The notes: generated by a model not told the origin, from the sequence alone. Positions 1 to 11,828 are shown, counted from the first letter of the stretch. The stretch: DNA of 64,000 nucleotides from Symsagittifera roscoffensis (GCF_963678635.1 NC_087063.1:82695574-82759573), one strand, 5' to 3'. Program-made: numbers and translations.

Positions 1-319
1 GCTTTTACAGATCTTTTTTATTAAACGGCAGCCGTTGAATAACGCAAAATTGCATCTGCACAAAAAAGCAAAAAAAATTCAGGGACGTCCAAAAAAACTA
101 TCATCACATCTATTGGCGATCACCGGGCTGGATTTAAAGCATACTATAATACAATTGTATGAATGGTTGGTTTTTGACATATAAAAGAAAACAAAGCCCG
201 CTGAAACCGAGCAGAGCATTTAAACCAGCCAAAATTTACTTCATTTAAGCCCTCTTACGTCATTATTACATTATTATCTAACAACTCCGTATTTTTGGCT
301 GGCTCATGTTGTAGCTGGT

Positions 320-511
320 TTAATTGGCCTGATTTATATACCACTCAATTATTATAATACTGCCAACTAAAACGATAACTAACTCGAATGGGTATCCGAA
401 GTGAAAGGTCCTTTTGGTCATGTTCAGTACAGTATCGTTGCCACAGTTCTTCTGGAACTCGAAACTGTCGTCGAAAGCAGCCACAACTGCAAATGCGATC
501 AAACACAACAC
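320..511 (-). CDS. 3'-terminal coding exon of an unrecognised membrane protein (partial gene)
   Basis: A good acceptor (TTACATTTAG) at about 512-520 opens a 63-codon frame that ends in TAA at 320-322. No ATG lies near its start, so it reads as a last exon entered in phase 0 rather than a whole gene. The peptide begins with a hydrophobic stretch (CLIAFAVVAAF). An extracellular-looking segment follows with a Cys and two N-glycosylation sequons (NDT, NMT). A second membrane segment (ELVIVLVGSIIII) and a short tail, EWYINQAN, complete it. This pattern suits the last loop and last helix of a multi-pass protein. I could not find the upstream exon in the next few kilobases and do not recognise the family. 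Confidence 0.45.
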   Translation of the reverse strand: MLCLIAFAVVAAFDDSFEFQKNCGNDTVLNMTKRTFHFGYPFELVIVLVGSIIIIEWYINQAN

Positions 512-894
512 CTAAATGTAACATCACTCAATTTTCAGTTAAGTTAAGATCAATTATCTACGGAGACCATCATACGAGTTGTTGAGCTTTTTAAGAGGAA
601 TAGTTTTAGATCCCCTTGGTCAAGAATTAGATGCAATTATATTGTTTTTTTTTATCTGTAATTTTACCCTTAAGCAATGCGAGTTATTTCAAAATGGTTC
701 AAATTGAGCATCTTATCTCATTGAACTATTATACAAACGAAAGATTTCGGAACAACATATATACATGCCCAGATAATGAGAAAGATCAGAGAGCGAGAAA
801 AAATCATGCCCACGAGGAATGTTCCTACAAAACATGTCGTAAGAGTTCGAGCACATTTTATCGAAAACCTTTCGTTCGTGATTTAGGCTGCAAC

Positions 895-1150
895 TGCGCT
901 CTCAGTGTCGAGAAAAACTGGTCTAATCTTAACAATAGCTAGCGTTCTTTCTTGCATTTTTCACCCATGTCAATCATATTTTCTAGCTAGTAAAAAAACA
1001 AGGAAATTCAGACAAAAACTGCCAAACAATAAATTTTTAAATCCTTTTGGAATTTTTTTTTATTTTTGAAATTTCTTTTCATAATTTAGTTCAGTCGGAA
1101 CATTCTGTGCTACTTGCACAGCAACCGGCTGTCCTTGTTTAGAATGATAT
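895..1150. repeat. Dispersed repeat, copy 1 (CTCAGTGTCGAGAAAA family)
   Basis: Copies at about 895-1150, 3635-4010 and 5640-5890 share a left block reading CTCAGTGTCGAGAAAAAC and a right block near ACTTGCACAGCAACCGGCTG, separated by 150-300 bp of AT-rich sequence. The copies are diverged and no coding potential is visible. Confidence 0.55.
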
Positions 1151-1499
1151 CATTTCGATTTTTTTTCTATCATACGAAAAGTAGTTTGGGAAACAATTTG
1201 TGGATTTTAACCTTCACAACAGATCATATCATCCGACAAAGAAACTTTTATCCAGCTGACTTTTAATGGGCATTTATGAAAAAAGAAAGCTAGTAATTAC
1301 AAAAACAGACATCCCACGAGTACATCAATTAATCAGACAAAAACTTAAGCAACAAACTGATTAAAACTAAGAATGATAAAAAGGTTAAAAGAAGAAAAAA
1401 TTGAGATTTATATTATTACTTGAACTTTATTTACCACAAGGCTGTCCCAGATCCCTAATAATGTTATTTCACTCGTTTAGCTGAAGTTTTTGAACCAAA

Positions 1500-2570
1500 A
1501 CGAAATCAGACACGAAGGTGAAGCTGAACTTCGCACCGTTAGCGATACAACAAGTATAGGATTAAAATAGCAAGAGACACAAGACCTATCAAAGAGGAGT
1601 TCGAACGATGTTACCATTGAAGAAAAACTAAAGAAACAAAAAAATATAATAATTTTTAAATTTACTATATGCTAAGAAGTAAGTTCTGGAAGTTGAAATT
1701 GAGTATACAAAAATTTGAAATTGGTTTAAAATCTTATAAATCTCATACAAAGATCAAGAATTTGTAGAGGACAAAATAATAGCTAAATAAGTCAAAAGAA
1801 TTGAAGTCGAAAGCTGATCAGTTGAAATTCAACCAAATTTGTTTAGCAAGATGGTTTTAGAAAAAATACATGTACTGCCAGACAGTATTCACGAAAACCA
1901 TAAATGCACTGAATGCAAAATGGTATACACAATTCGGAAACTATACCGAGAGCTTAATAGACAACCATTAAGCCGAAAAACCATCAGCAAAAAATTAATT
2001 ACGATATATTATCACTGTACATACATGTAGATCTATCCAACTGAATGAAGATAGTTTTGAACAAAAAACATGCCCAGACAATCGAATGCCAAATGATCAA
2101 AGGAACAAAAGCTTACCAAGCCGTAAAAAAGCAAAAAAAACTTTAGTAGAAACCCTTCATGACGAAAAAAAAAGAAAAGAATTCAAACCAAATTTCAAAA
2201 ACTTCAAGTCCCCCGTTCCCCTCAGAAAACACACGCATATCACAACTTTTTTCAGTCATTAAACGATGCAATAAGATTCCATCAAGTCGATGTAAAGTAA
2301 GCCGAAAGTGATGAAGCCAAAAAAATCGTTGAAGCCAAAGCAACTACAAGAAAAATCGTTCACGACAGAAACAAACAATTCTTACATGTGGCAACTAAGC
2401 CGACAAAACATAAGCAGGTAAACATAAGGCCAAAAATTTATTTGAGACAGAATCTTTTCCGTTTGAAAAAAAAAATGGTCCTGGTCCAGATGATTCCTGT
2501 GAATAACGCTATTTACGGGAAGAAATCAATTACCCGATTGCAATACCCTTGCTTATCGCAGCAGTAAATA
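1500..2570. repeat. Diverged copy of the ~1.1-kb composite dispersed repeat
   Basis: The left end has the recurrent block GAAGCTGAACTTCGCACC followed by AGCGATACAAC. The right end has ACCCGATTGCAATACCCTTG. Both blocks, with 'TAAGCCGA' words between them, recur in the 14-20.8 kb array and near 43.4, 52.7 and 57.9 kb. The small ORF at 1839-2030 lies inside and has no support as a gene. Confidence 0.5.
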
Positions 2571-2954
2571 GACAGAAAAATAATCAAATGCGGACAACGG
2601 AATCCAAAGAATCAACTTGTCATATTTCTGTTAACAAAAAACAACAATAATCGCAAAACTTGATTCACCAAAACTCTTGCCATGTGTTTATGATCTGTCA
2701 AAATACTTAGAACAGAACCATCGAAACCAAAATGAAACTTTTTGCTAGACTTGGCGAAAAATAGATCAATTTTTCTCGAACATTCTGCGGATGAATATGA
2801 AATCGAAAAAGTATTCAATTTCTACCATATCAAAATAAAGCGCATCAATTTAATCAAAGTCCTGCACACTGAAACAAAATCTTTTCTGAGAAATGGGACA
2901 TCCAAAAAACTGAAAGCTGGACACTTTGAAAAAAATCAACGAAATAGCTCAGGT

Positions 2955-3310
2955 TTAAACAGAGGCGAAGCGGAGCTTTGCACTACTTGTGATAGAACAC
3001 ACCAAAAAGCACGAGTGAACCAAAATTTTCGCATGTCCCGATGAAAGACGCCTAGGACTTAGCTCAAGCTGGAGGTACGTGTTTGATATTTTTGAATTTG
3101 TTATACGGATGCGGGACGAAATGCGTAATTTCAAAAATTGGACTTCTGCACAAAACCTTATTTGCTTGTCTTCTAAAAACATAGCCAATCTAAGATTGGA
3201 AAAGAGTAATGAACGCAAGTAAACATTAAATAAACACTGACGATAAAAAAAAATCAAGATTCCCATGTAATAACGCTTGTTAACCGCAAGCGTAACGATA
3301 GATGCAACAG
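2955..3310. repeat. Partial composite-family repeat with adjacent second repeat
   Basis: The block AGAGGCGAAGCGGAGCTTTG starts the segment, and CTTGTTAACCGCAAGCG lies near its end. Within it, about 3057-3180 matches a stretch at 40760-40880 (AAGCTGGAGGTACGT, then ATGCGGGACGAAA and AAAAATTGGACTT), which defines another small dispersed family. Confidence 0.45.
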
Positions 3311-3393
3311 ATTTTGACGAAAAAAAGGAGATAAGATCAAAACTTTCACACAGAAGCGAAGCTACACTTCGCAAACAAGCGGAAAATGAAATT

Positions 3394-3470
3394 TATCGAT
3401 GGGCCGGAATCGAACCGTCAAACTGGAGATTAAGCATCAAGTCCTCGCATCTGCGCCATGGTCACTTGAT
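3394..3470 (-). repeat. tRNA-like segment (tRNA pseudogene or SINE head)
   Basis: On the minus strand a B box (GGTTCGATTCC) matches the polymerase III consensus exactly. An A-box-like TGGCGCAGATGC lies about 35 bp upstream. The D loop is too short and the anticodon stem does not pair properly, so this is not a functional tRNA. It is best read as a tRNA-derived SINE head or a pseudogene. Confidence 0.45.
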
Positions 3471-3634
3471 ATACTTTACGCGAACAGTAGCCACATAAAA
3501 AGCAGATATAACACATGCTAATAAATGGCTAAAGGTATGGATCAAAACTGTTGCCACCAAATGAGCACTTCTATTTGCGAGTTTAGTGGAAAAATTATAA
3601 TCGTTTTAACTCACTAGACCGCTTGCGAGATAAC

Positions 3635-4010
3635 ATAGCTCGCTCAGTGTCGAGAAAAAACCGGCTTGAAATGATACATTTTCAGTCTAATTTCCAGCGA
3701 ACAAAGCGAGCGAGCATGCTAATTATAGGTCGATAAGCTTTTAGTTTAGTCGTTAAAAATTAATTTTATTCCAGAAAAGTTAGTGTTTAAAAATTTTGTA
3801 AAGCCATTTGAGAATTTTAAGTTTAAAAAACATTTCAAAAAAATTTTGGCAAAAAAAACTTTCTTTTGCTATTCGTTTTCCTCTCATCTCATCACGAGCA
3901 AAAAAAAAATTCGAGGTGGAAAAAAAGTGTTTTTCTTTGTTATTGTTGTGATCGGAGCTTTCTGAGCTACTTACACAGCAAAAGGTTATCTTTGTCATAC
4001 CTCTTTTAAC
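3635..4010. repeat. Dispersed repeat, copy 2 (CTCAGTGTCGAGAAAA family)
   Basis: The left block CTCAGTGTCGAGAAAAAA is followed by CCGGCTTGAAATG. The right block GAGCTACTTACACAGCAAAA matches the right block of the copy at 895-1150. Confidence 0.5.
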
Positions 4011-4079
4011 TTTATGACGTCAAAATCAGCCGAAACGATCGAGTAATATATATCATTATAAAATCCAAGGTCGTATTCA

Positions 4080-5470
4080 AACGACATTTAAAAATTCTTA
4101 AGAAGAAGAAGATTTACTTCTCAAGAGATACTGGTTATAAACAACTAAGCACTATAAATATAGATTAATATATATATATATAAAATACAAACACCTCTGA
4201 GAGGACAGCCAACGAACCCACTCGGGTTGCACACGGCTGCCCATAACATAAAATCGACATTAGCAAACTTAACATTCAATTAATTGGTCCGTAACAAAAC
4301 AACTTAATGCAAAATTAAAACAAAACAAATCAGTTCAAAGTATTTTGGTAATAATTATTCAAAATTGGACCTAACTTTCATATTCTCGCAATTTGGGCTC
4401 TTATGGTTAGCTGAAAATTTTTTATTACCGGACGTCTGAGCAATCCGATCAACTATGGTTTAGCTTATGTCACAGGATATATTTTTTTCTCAGAACTTCA
4501 AACAAAAAAAAACTTCACTCTTGTCGTTGTCTTTTGTTCTCGGTTCAATTAAATTTCTTGAACTTGTTCACTATTCGGTTACTCCTCTACTGACTGTGCC
4601 AGGTCTCTATAGATTCCATAACAACCGCAGGGCAGGCTGGAGGCTTTTTAGACAGCGACAGTAACCAGTGAACAAGTCCAAGATGGATTTCAGTTAGTAA
4701 AATAAAAACTGAATGTAAACTAATTGATATGCAACAATAATTGGCGGAGGCATGTTGTTTTCTAAGTTGAAGAGATATCTTAAGCGATGTATCACTTTTA
4801 AAAACTGAGCTTCATTCAAGCTTTGCAACTCTACAGGGACCAAATTATTTTCTTGCAACAAATTGAACAGCTGAGATCCGCGTTGTTTTATTGAGAACTT
4901 CAGCATATTAGTTCTGGCTAAAGGTATTTTCATAATCCCTTTTTTCGATGATCTGGTATTTTGATTAAATACAATGATATCAAAGAAATTATTTAAATGA
5001 TCACTCGTGGCAGGTTTGCCAAAGATCGAAACAGCAACTTCAATAGTTCGTAAACATATAGCTCATGAGCAGTTAAAATTCCTTCTTTACCTAATAAAGA
5101 TGTAACACTTTCTTGATTTTTCATAAAAAATATGGTACGCTATCTTCTTTTGTAAATTAAGGATGGGTAACAGGGCATTGTAGCTTACACAACCATATAT
5201 GAGGATACTGTATTGAATAATAGATTTATCATTTGTATCATAGTAACACCCTTCGAGAAACATAATGCCTAATTTTAGACAGGATTCCGCATTGGCGACG
5301 CAGCTTTGCTTGAACACTTTCGATGTGCTAAAACAAATTAAACTTGGAATCTAGCATTATTCCTAAATATTTTGCACGATATCTTTTCGGGAATTTTCTA
5401 GTTATCAATAAACATTGGAATGCTAGAACCGCTTTTGTTTGATATAATAACTTGAACTATTTTTTTCAAA
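4080..5470 (-). pseudogene. 3' fragment of a jockey/CR1-like LINE (ORF2 C-terminus plus 3' UTR)
   Basis: Minus-strand frames give fragments typical of the end of LINE ORF2: KYLGIMLDSKF, QAKLRRQCGILSKIRHYV, SIIQYSILIYGCVS and, nearer the end, GSQLFNLLQENNLVP. They align in order with the better LINE copy at 54.8-55.5 kb. Frameshifts and stops separate them. After the last stop at 4694, a 3' UTR contains GAGGACAGCCAACGAACCC, which recurs at about 48550. The element is 5'-truncated and cannot be coding now. Confidence 0.75.
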
Positions 5471-5639
5471 GTTAAGACTATTTTTTCAGACTTAATTTAA
5501 TTATTGCCGGCAAATTGAAAAACTTCACGCAAAAAAACTTCACGCGTACATTACTTGCAACAAAAGAGTTTATGTTCCTCCACGTACTTATATATCCTGA
5601 CGTACAAACACTTTTCAAAAAGTTTCTTTTTTATGAAGT

Positions 5640-5890
5640 TTCCTCAGTGTCGAGAAAAACCGGTGAAATGAAAAACAATTTTAGCTTAAAAAAGCAGTTT
5701 CATTAGCATTTCTCAGAACAAAAACTTTATAGAAAAACAAAAAAAAAACCAAACAAATTCATGTTCATAACAATTGAAACATTTCTGGAAAAAAATTAAT
5801 TTTCGATTTTCATCAAATTGCAAGAAAAATTAATGTTATATGAGTGGCGGAACCTTCTGTGCAAAGGAACCGGCTATCTTTGCTTGTCTT
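5640..5890. repeat. Dispersed repeat, copy 3 (CTCAGTGTCGAGAAAA family)
   Basis: The left block is CTCAGTGTCGAGAAAAACCGG and the right block is GGAACCTTCTGTGCAAAGGA then ACCGGCTATCTTTG. Both match the other two copies with a short internal deletion on the right. Confidence 0.5.
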
Positions 5891-6078
5891 GCCAATATTC
5901 ACTTTGAACCATATTTAATGCAAGGGTATTACGGAAAAAAAATAGTGACCCGAGAAAAATGGAACGATTGACCTGAATACCAGAGCCAATTTGAAAGGCA
6001 ATTTCATTTTTCGCGAAGAGAATGAAACTCTGAGGTACCCAAAACAAATTACCGGAAAACATTAATATTCAGGTTTTT

Positions 6079-6288
6079 GGCTCTTTTCCAGTCCCCCCTT
6101 TCAAATTCAATTTTGAAAAGCTTATTTAACGTTGTCATAATGCAAGAAAATTTGGCGTGAACAAACTGAAAATTGTGAACAGATTTGTTCTTCATGCTTT
6201 ACAGCGTAACATCACGCATTTAGCCGTAATGACACGTAAAACAAACATAAAACTCGGTATTTTGAAAGGGGGGAACTGGAAAAGAGCC
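6079..6288. mobile_element. MITE, copy 1 (210 bp, ~27-bp terminal inverted repeats)
   Basis: The ends are inverted repeats: GGCTCTTTTCCAGTCCCCCC on the left and its complement GGGGGGAACTGGAAAAGAGCC on the right. The interior matches the copy at 7613-7825 almost base for base. There is no coding capacity. No clear target-site duplication survives around this copy. Confidence 0.85.
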
Positions 6289-6550
6289 TCCTTTAATTGC
6301 AAGTTCTTATTTTGATCATTCTTTCGGATGCTGGGGGTTAGCTTTGGGGTTAGTGAAAACTTGCCCTATCTCTGAAATAGTTTTGGCTGCTTTCATGCCA
6401 AAACTTTGTAACTTAAAGCTCTACAGCTTCTTGGGTTTGTTTCTTCAGTTAAGCCGGGTAGGCATGGCTAAAAAAAACATTTGTCGATTCTATACTTCTA
6501 AAATTGCTTTCTTCCATTTCAATTTCGGATCAAAATTCAGCTTAATTTGG

Positions 6551-6865
6551 TTACAGCTTTGTTGATTCAGTGTTTCGCTTGGGCTGCTCTGTGGCTAAAT
6601 GATCAGATGGCACTCTTATTGATATAATTTCTACATCTGAATTAGCTGTTCGCCTATCTTTTGAACCTCTGTCTCTAGATGAGACCAAATCATGTACTGC
6701 TTGCATCATGTATACACATCCGAACATGAGAAACAGACAGACTAAGAATGTGACGTATAAAACACAGCAGCCGACGATCACTACAACAACTGCAGCTGCT
6801 ATAACACCGATTATTGTAAAGACAGGAGACTCTATAAATGGAGTTACACTCTCGGTTGTCGCCAT
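6551..6865 (-). CDS. Small membrane protein, 104 aa, unrecognised
   Basis: The frame starts at an ATG (MATTESVTPF) and runs to TAA. The frame stays open upstream to 7075, but that extension looks non-coding, so I chose 6865. Residues 1-14 are polar. Residues 15-57 form one long or two closely spaced membrane helices (VIAAAVVVVIVGCC, then LVCLFLMFGCVYMM). The rest is a charged tail of about 47 residues with basic and acidic patches. The tail ends in S-T-K-L, which fits a class I PDZ-binding C-terminus. Codon use is balanced and the gene looks intact. Other small membrane-protein genes lie on the same strand at 12.0-13.0 kb. I do not recognise the family. Confidence 0.65.
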   Translation of the reverse strand: MATTESVTPFIESPVFTIIGVIAAAVVVVIVGCCVLYVTFLVCLFLMFGCVYMMQAVHDLVSSRDRGSKDRRTANSDVEIISIRVPSDHLATEQPKRNTESTKL

Positions 6866-7612
6866 GATCACACGAGGAAGCTTAAAAGTCGGAAACAGTC
6901 GAAAAAAAAGTCGGAAAAAATTGTAGAAAGTTGAAATTTTCCAAAGATGAGATCCACGTGCTGATAAAAGAAGGAGCACGTGTATACTTGATAAGATATT
7001 GGTTCTAAAAATTTTAAGACTTTTAGATTTTTTCTGGGTTGCTATTCCTTCGGTAATATTACTTTTCTCACTCAAATCAATCAGATGGGCTTAAAAACTT
7101 GGGCTCTGGACTCGTTCAACCCCCTTCCTCCTCCCAATACCTTTGAAAATTAAGTATACAAAACTACAAGTCTTTCCCATTACAGCCCTCCCATTATCCC
7201 AAGTCTACCATTAGACATGAACTATGAGCCCTCCCATTATCCCATAATAGTGAAGCCCCACTTCACGCAAGCGAGCATCAATTTTATGGTGTAAAAAGTG
7301 GTTTTTCAAGGTTAATTATGAAGACTTAATATATTTGCCAGAGCCTAATTATTCCGCATGTCGATGTCAATTTTCATAACAATCGGACAATGTGAACTGT
7401 AATTTTACTTGTAAACATATGCAGGTGGGGGAAAGAAAATGAGCTGCCAAGTCACAGTGTGGTGGGGTTTACAATTTGAAAGTATTATGAAAAAAAAAAG
7501 ATTCGCATTGTGCGGGGAGCCATAGGCGAAGCAGTCAGTGCTGTTTCAGTCTTCAATCTTTCATCGCTGATCGGAGCTAGAGTGGCACAAGACTGATTCT
7601 TGAATAGTGCTG

Positions 7613-7825
7613 GGCTCTTTTCCAGTTCCCCCCTTTCAAATACAATTTTGAAAAGTCTATTTAACGTTGTCAAAATGCAATGATATTTGGCGTGGTGAAC
7701 AAATCGACAATTCTGAACAGATTTGTTCTTCATACTTTACAGCGGAACATCACGCATTTAGCCGTAATAACACGTAAAACAAATCTAAAACTCGGTATTT
7801 TGAAAGGGGGAACTGGAAAAGAGCC
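7613..7825. mobile_element. MITE, copy 2 (213 bp) with perfect 8-bp target-site duplication
   Basis: The terminal inverted repeat GGCTCTTTTCCAGTTCCCCC appears at the left and its complement at the right. The element is flanked by identical TAGTGCTG at 7605-7612 and 7826-7833. Together with the copy at 6079-6288 this defines a MITE family. An 8-bp duplication suits hAT-type (or P-like) transposition. Confidence 0.9.
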
Positions 7826-7997
7826 TAGTGCTGGTGTTTCATTTAAACAGTGCTGAATTCTACTGTTATACCACTCAAAGGACTTCTTTTACGATTCCGG
7901 TCTGTTAATGATATTTTTTTGCACTCACATTTAGCTTTTGAATTAATAAAAACGTAAATTAAATACGCGGTCATATAAGGTCATGTAAATCAAGGAG

Positions 7998-10951
7998 TTA
8001 TATAGTATAGAAAAGTTCTTCTAGGGAGTCAACTTCTCGGATTGTGCCCAGAATACAGGCGGAATTGGCAGTTTGAATAGCAATAGATATCCGTTGTTTT
8101 AAAAACATAGCCGCGCGTGGCTCTTTTGTGGCGACGATGAGCCGTTTTCCCAGGTCTTTGATGAAATTATTACAGTCGGGCCCTGGTTGACCTTGAGCTT
8201 CGAAGGCGAGGGGAATGAAGTTGTACCCTGCCTGGATTACTTCGGTGTATTTTGATCGTTTTCTCGATTCGGCTTCTTCGGCGGTTTTTCCTGGTGCAAA
8301 GTTGGATATTCTGCTGGGTGCCAAGGCGTCCACGACGGTTACGTCCCATACAACTGACTGACCTCGGGACCAGCTGAGAAGTGACATGCCATCTGGGCGT
8401 TTGTTGTCGGATCTTAGGAGGCCTAGGGCACACTTGACTATTTTGTTGAGTGCTGTATGTCGCGAGAACCGGCATGCGCTTCTGCGGCAGGAGAGGCCGC
8501 GTTGTCCGGATTTGTCCACGAGGGATCCGCACACACAAGTGTGGGGTTCGCAGAGTTGCAGACCCAGTCTACTGCCGATTGAGTTTTTAAGTTGGGCGTC
8601 TGTCAACTTGAGGCCGAGGTTCATGGAAGGGAGAGCGGATAGCCATGCAGCCGCTGTTTTTCCCTGGAACGATGTGATTCTTTGCTTACCGGGGTCGTCG
8701 AGTTTGCTAATGAGCGCGTCGCGTGATGCTTCGTAGAGGGGCAACGACCAGCTTTTCTGGTAGCAGGGGTTTTCTGGGGAAGCCACGATACCAGTTGATT
8801 CAGACCACAATGCAAACGCCACGTTGAAGGGCTCCTCGTCGATGTCGGTGTCCCAAAGAATATGAAATTGCGCGCGGAATGCCAAGGTAGTTGCTTTTGA
8901 GATGCCGATGCCTCCGAGGTGGGCTGGAAGACTGGCCTGATCTAATGATAACTCGTTAAACTGTAAATTAGAAATGTCGCACAACATGCTTGCGATAATA
9001 TCATCATAGCTCTTCAAGAGATCGGGCTGAGTGAAAGTAGGTGAACACCTGAGGAAATATGTGAGTTTAGGGATACTGAAGCAGTTTTTGAGGAGGAACA
9101 GAGCTACATGTGAGTCTAGAGATTTGAGAGTCCCTTGCAGCTTCTGTAGAATTTCAGACTTTTGAGTCAGGGTAGTCCGAATCGCGTCCTCGCCGATGCC
9201 CGCACTGAGGATACACAACTCGGATTTCGGGATAATCTCGCTGTCGGGGCAAATGTCGTCGAAAGCCGCATGAATCTTCCCTCGTGTTTCTTGGTCTGGG
9301 TTTCCAAGGAAGATCAACTCGCACTTGGATGGGTGAACTTTGAGACCGAGGAGGGCCGCTTGCGAGATGATGCGTTAAAGGTCGCACAGCACTTTCTGGT
9401 AGTGATCCCCGATGTTACCATCATCTAAGTACCAGAAATTCAGCTTTGACACCAAGGAGTGGATTAGTTCGTTGATGGATTCACAGAATAGAGGAGGACC
9501 TTCCGGGTCTCCTTGCTGGGCACCTTCTTCGGAGAGGATGATTGTGTCCCCGTAGAAAAGGAATGAATTGACGCCATATGCTGATAGAGTGTAAGGATAC
9601 AGAGAAGGGTTGTTTGAATGGACCGCTTTCAGTGCGGCTTCGCGTTTCAGGGAGTTGAAGGCGTTTTTGAAGTCGATCTTCACCAAAACGTGCTCATCAG
9701 TTATCTGAGCGGACTTGATGAAACTCCTGGTTGCATGGTCCGCTGCCTCGGCTCCATTCCGGAGAACAAAACCGAGTTGGGTTGTGCCGAAGCGACTCTG
9801 CCTATCAAGTTTCGTAGCGTTGCTTGCCCATTTGGAAGCTATTCGGCGGATTGTGTTGCCAACTGCGATTGGCCGAAGGCCTCCGTCTTTCTTGGCCAAG
9901 GTGAACAGGTTGGCTCCGAAAAAATATGGGCGGAAGGCTGTGGAAACATTTCCTGCCAGGATGATGTTGATAAGTTTGGTGAAGACTTTGATGAAATTCT
10001 TTCCTGCTACTCCATTTTGCTCGCCGATGATATCTTTGAGAATCTGGGGGCGTAGCTTGTCAGGGCCTCCTGCTGAGCCTGCAGGAAAAGTTTTTATGGC
10101 CAAGAGTACTGCTTGTTCGTCGATCTGCAACGGATTGGAGGTCGCGCTGGGGAGGTCAGCCCCGGATAAAGTTCAGTTAGGGTGTTTCTCTTTCAACTTT
10201 GCAACATTCTCTTTGGTCGGTTCAGCCATTGACTCATTGCCAGATGCGATACGAATAGCGCATTTCACGCACCATCTTCAAGTTTGCTGTTGATGAGAGA
10301 TGATATGGTGGTGTCTGGTTTCTTTTTTCCGCGGTTGGGGGAGTCGACTTTGAAGTTAGCGACTGTGTCGCGACAGTAACTGTTCAGTTTTTTGTTGACT
10401 GTGGTGACTAAGTTGTTTTGTCGCTTCTTTCCACCTCTCGGCAGGGCTCCAAGGCAAACGGTGAAAACACTGTGTAAGAGTATCCAACTCTCAATATCCT
10501 CAGGGTTCTCCAGTACAGGCTCAATAAGGCGAGTCAACACAACTGCCATTGAGTTTCGGCTGCCCTTTGGTACCCGCTTTAGGATGGCTGCATTGCAACT
10601 GCACAGCTCGGCGAACTTCTTCAGGAGAGGGTGGTCTTGAGGGGGCGAGCGTAGGCCCTCCTGATCCGGGGGTGGGTCAGGAGGGTCTACGCTCGGCGTT
10701 GGAGAGGTGCGATAGACCCAGGGCTGTAGTTCTCCGATCCATTTCTTGCTGAGCATTGAGCCTGAGTTTATACGCCAGGTGGCTTTCCAGCCCTTGATGC
10801 AAATTGCGGAAGTGTGCACCCATTTGACTTCGGGAATGTTCGGCCACTTCACGCAAACAAATGATCCTTTGTTGTCGATTTTGGTGCATGCCTCTGCAGG
10901 AAAGTCGATGCTCGGGGGGTCGTTCGGGTGCGATTTCCTTGTACAGGACAT
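7998..10951 (-). pseudogene. Broken retroelement polyprotein with YLDD reverse transcriptase and C-terminal Cys/His region
   Basis: An N-terminal domain of about 228 aa occupies 10951-10265. A reverse-transcriptase palm then follows, with FPAGSAGGPDKLRP, PIAVGN, KIDFKNAFNSL, EEGAQQGDPEGPP and the catalytic box FWYLDDGN. The next part (GLKVHPSKCEL, then LPAHLGGIGISKA) leads to a region CVCGSLVDKSGQ...CRR and RPDGMSLLSWSRG...WDVTVVD. That last region resembles a zinc knuckle plus a PD-(D/E)xK-like nuclease. I infer the nuclease from layout only. Three lesions break the reading frame: a one-base shift at about 10265-10270, TGA at 10173-10175 and TAA at 9375-9377. Reading through 9375, the palm and C-terminal halves are in the same frame. 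The clade is uncertain. The local GC content is well above the surroundings. Confidence 0.8.
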
Positions 10952-11822
10952 CCCGTCGCGTGGTTCTGATAATGCGTCCTCGGCTTTTGAATTGAAACAA
11001 AAATTGAAAACTAACTACAAAAATCAAATTTGAGCGGTAACAAATGTCAACACTTTTACTGAAAACAAAAGAAACACGACACAAATAAATGTGGTCACTT
11101 CACTCATTAACACTTTATCTTAAGAACAAAAGCAATCACACCAAATAAATCAGCTTTGAGTGAAAAACTCTATGATATGACGCTAAAGCACAGATTTTTT
11201 GCTATGATATTTTTCTGAACCCATTTCTGGTTTGATAGAACTCCGATGAAAAAACTCTGCTTATTCAATGATCTAGAATTGCAAATTTGGCTACGTTTAA
11301 CCATCGATGCAGTTTTCTATGCCGGATCTACATTTATGTTCTGTATCTCTAATTTGCTTTAAGATGCTGAGCAGAGCTCATTTGATCTCGCCATTGATCT
11401 AGTCCCATTCGATTTTGACAAAAACATCGTCTAAACAAAGCTAATGGCCACATTGTAAAACTGTTTTTATTTATCAAAGACGTGGATGAAAAACAGAAAA
11501 TTTGAAATTTGCTATTAAACACCGATTGCCTGAGATATTAATCCTTTTGTCTGCCCGGAAAAGAAAGGGGTAAAAGTTAAATATACCAAAACGACGCACA
11601 ATTCGGCCGACAAAACAACAAGACTGCTTTCAAGACTTCTGAAAAAATTCATCACGACCGATATAAGTGTCTTCACTACATATATCGACTTCTAATCAGA
11701 CAAACGATAGGCCGACAATATTTTTCGAAGCGGGGCGTTTTCAGTTCAAAAACACCTTTGCCGCCCTATGTGTAGTCGTTACGTTACCTCTTGGCCAAGT
11801 TTGCCGCAGAAGCCAAAAAAAA

Positions 11823-11828
11823 TTTATT
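11823..11828 (-). promoter_or_regulatory. Possible polyadenylation signal for the 12002-12226 gene
   Basis: AATAAA on the minus strand lies about 175 bp downstream of the stop codon at 12002. The motif is common in this AT-rich DNA, so support is weak. Confidence 0.25.

Noticed and set aside
3394-3470. Functional tRNA gene on the minus strand
   Set aside because: The B box is perfect but the D loop is too short and the anticodon and acceptor stems do not pair, so I list it only as tRNA-like.
8170-10293. Several long frames opposite or shifted to the retroelement
   Set aside because: They overlap the recognised polyprotein in other frames. The elevated GC content lengthens chance frames.
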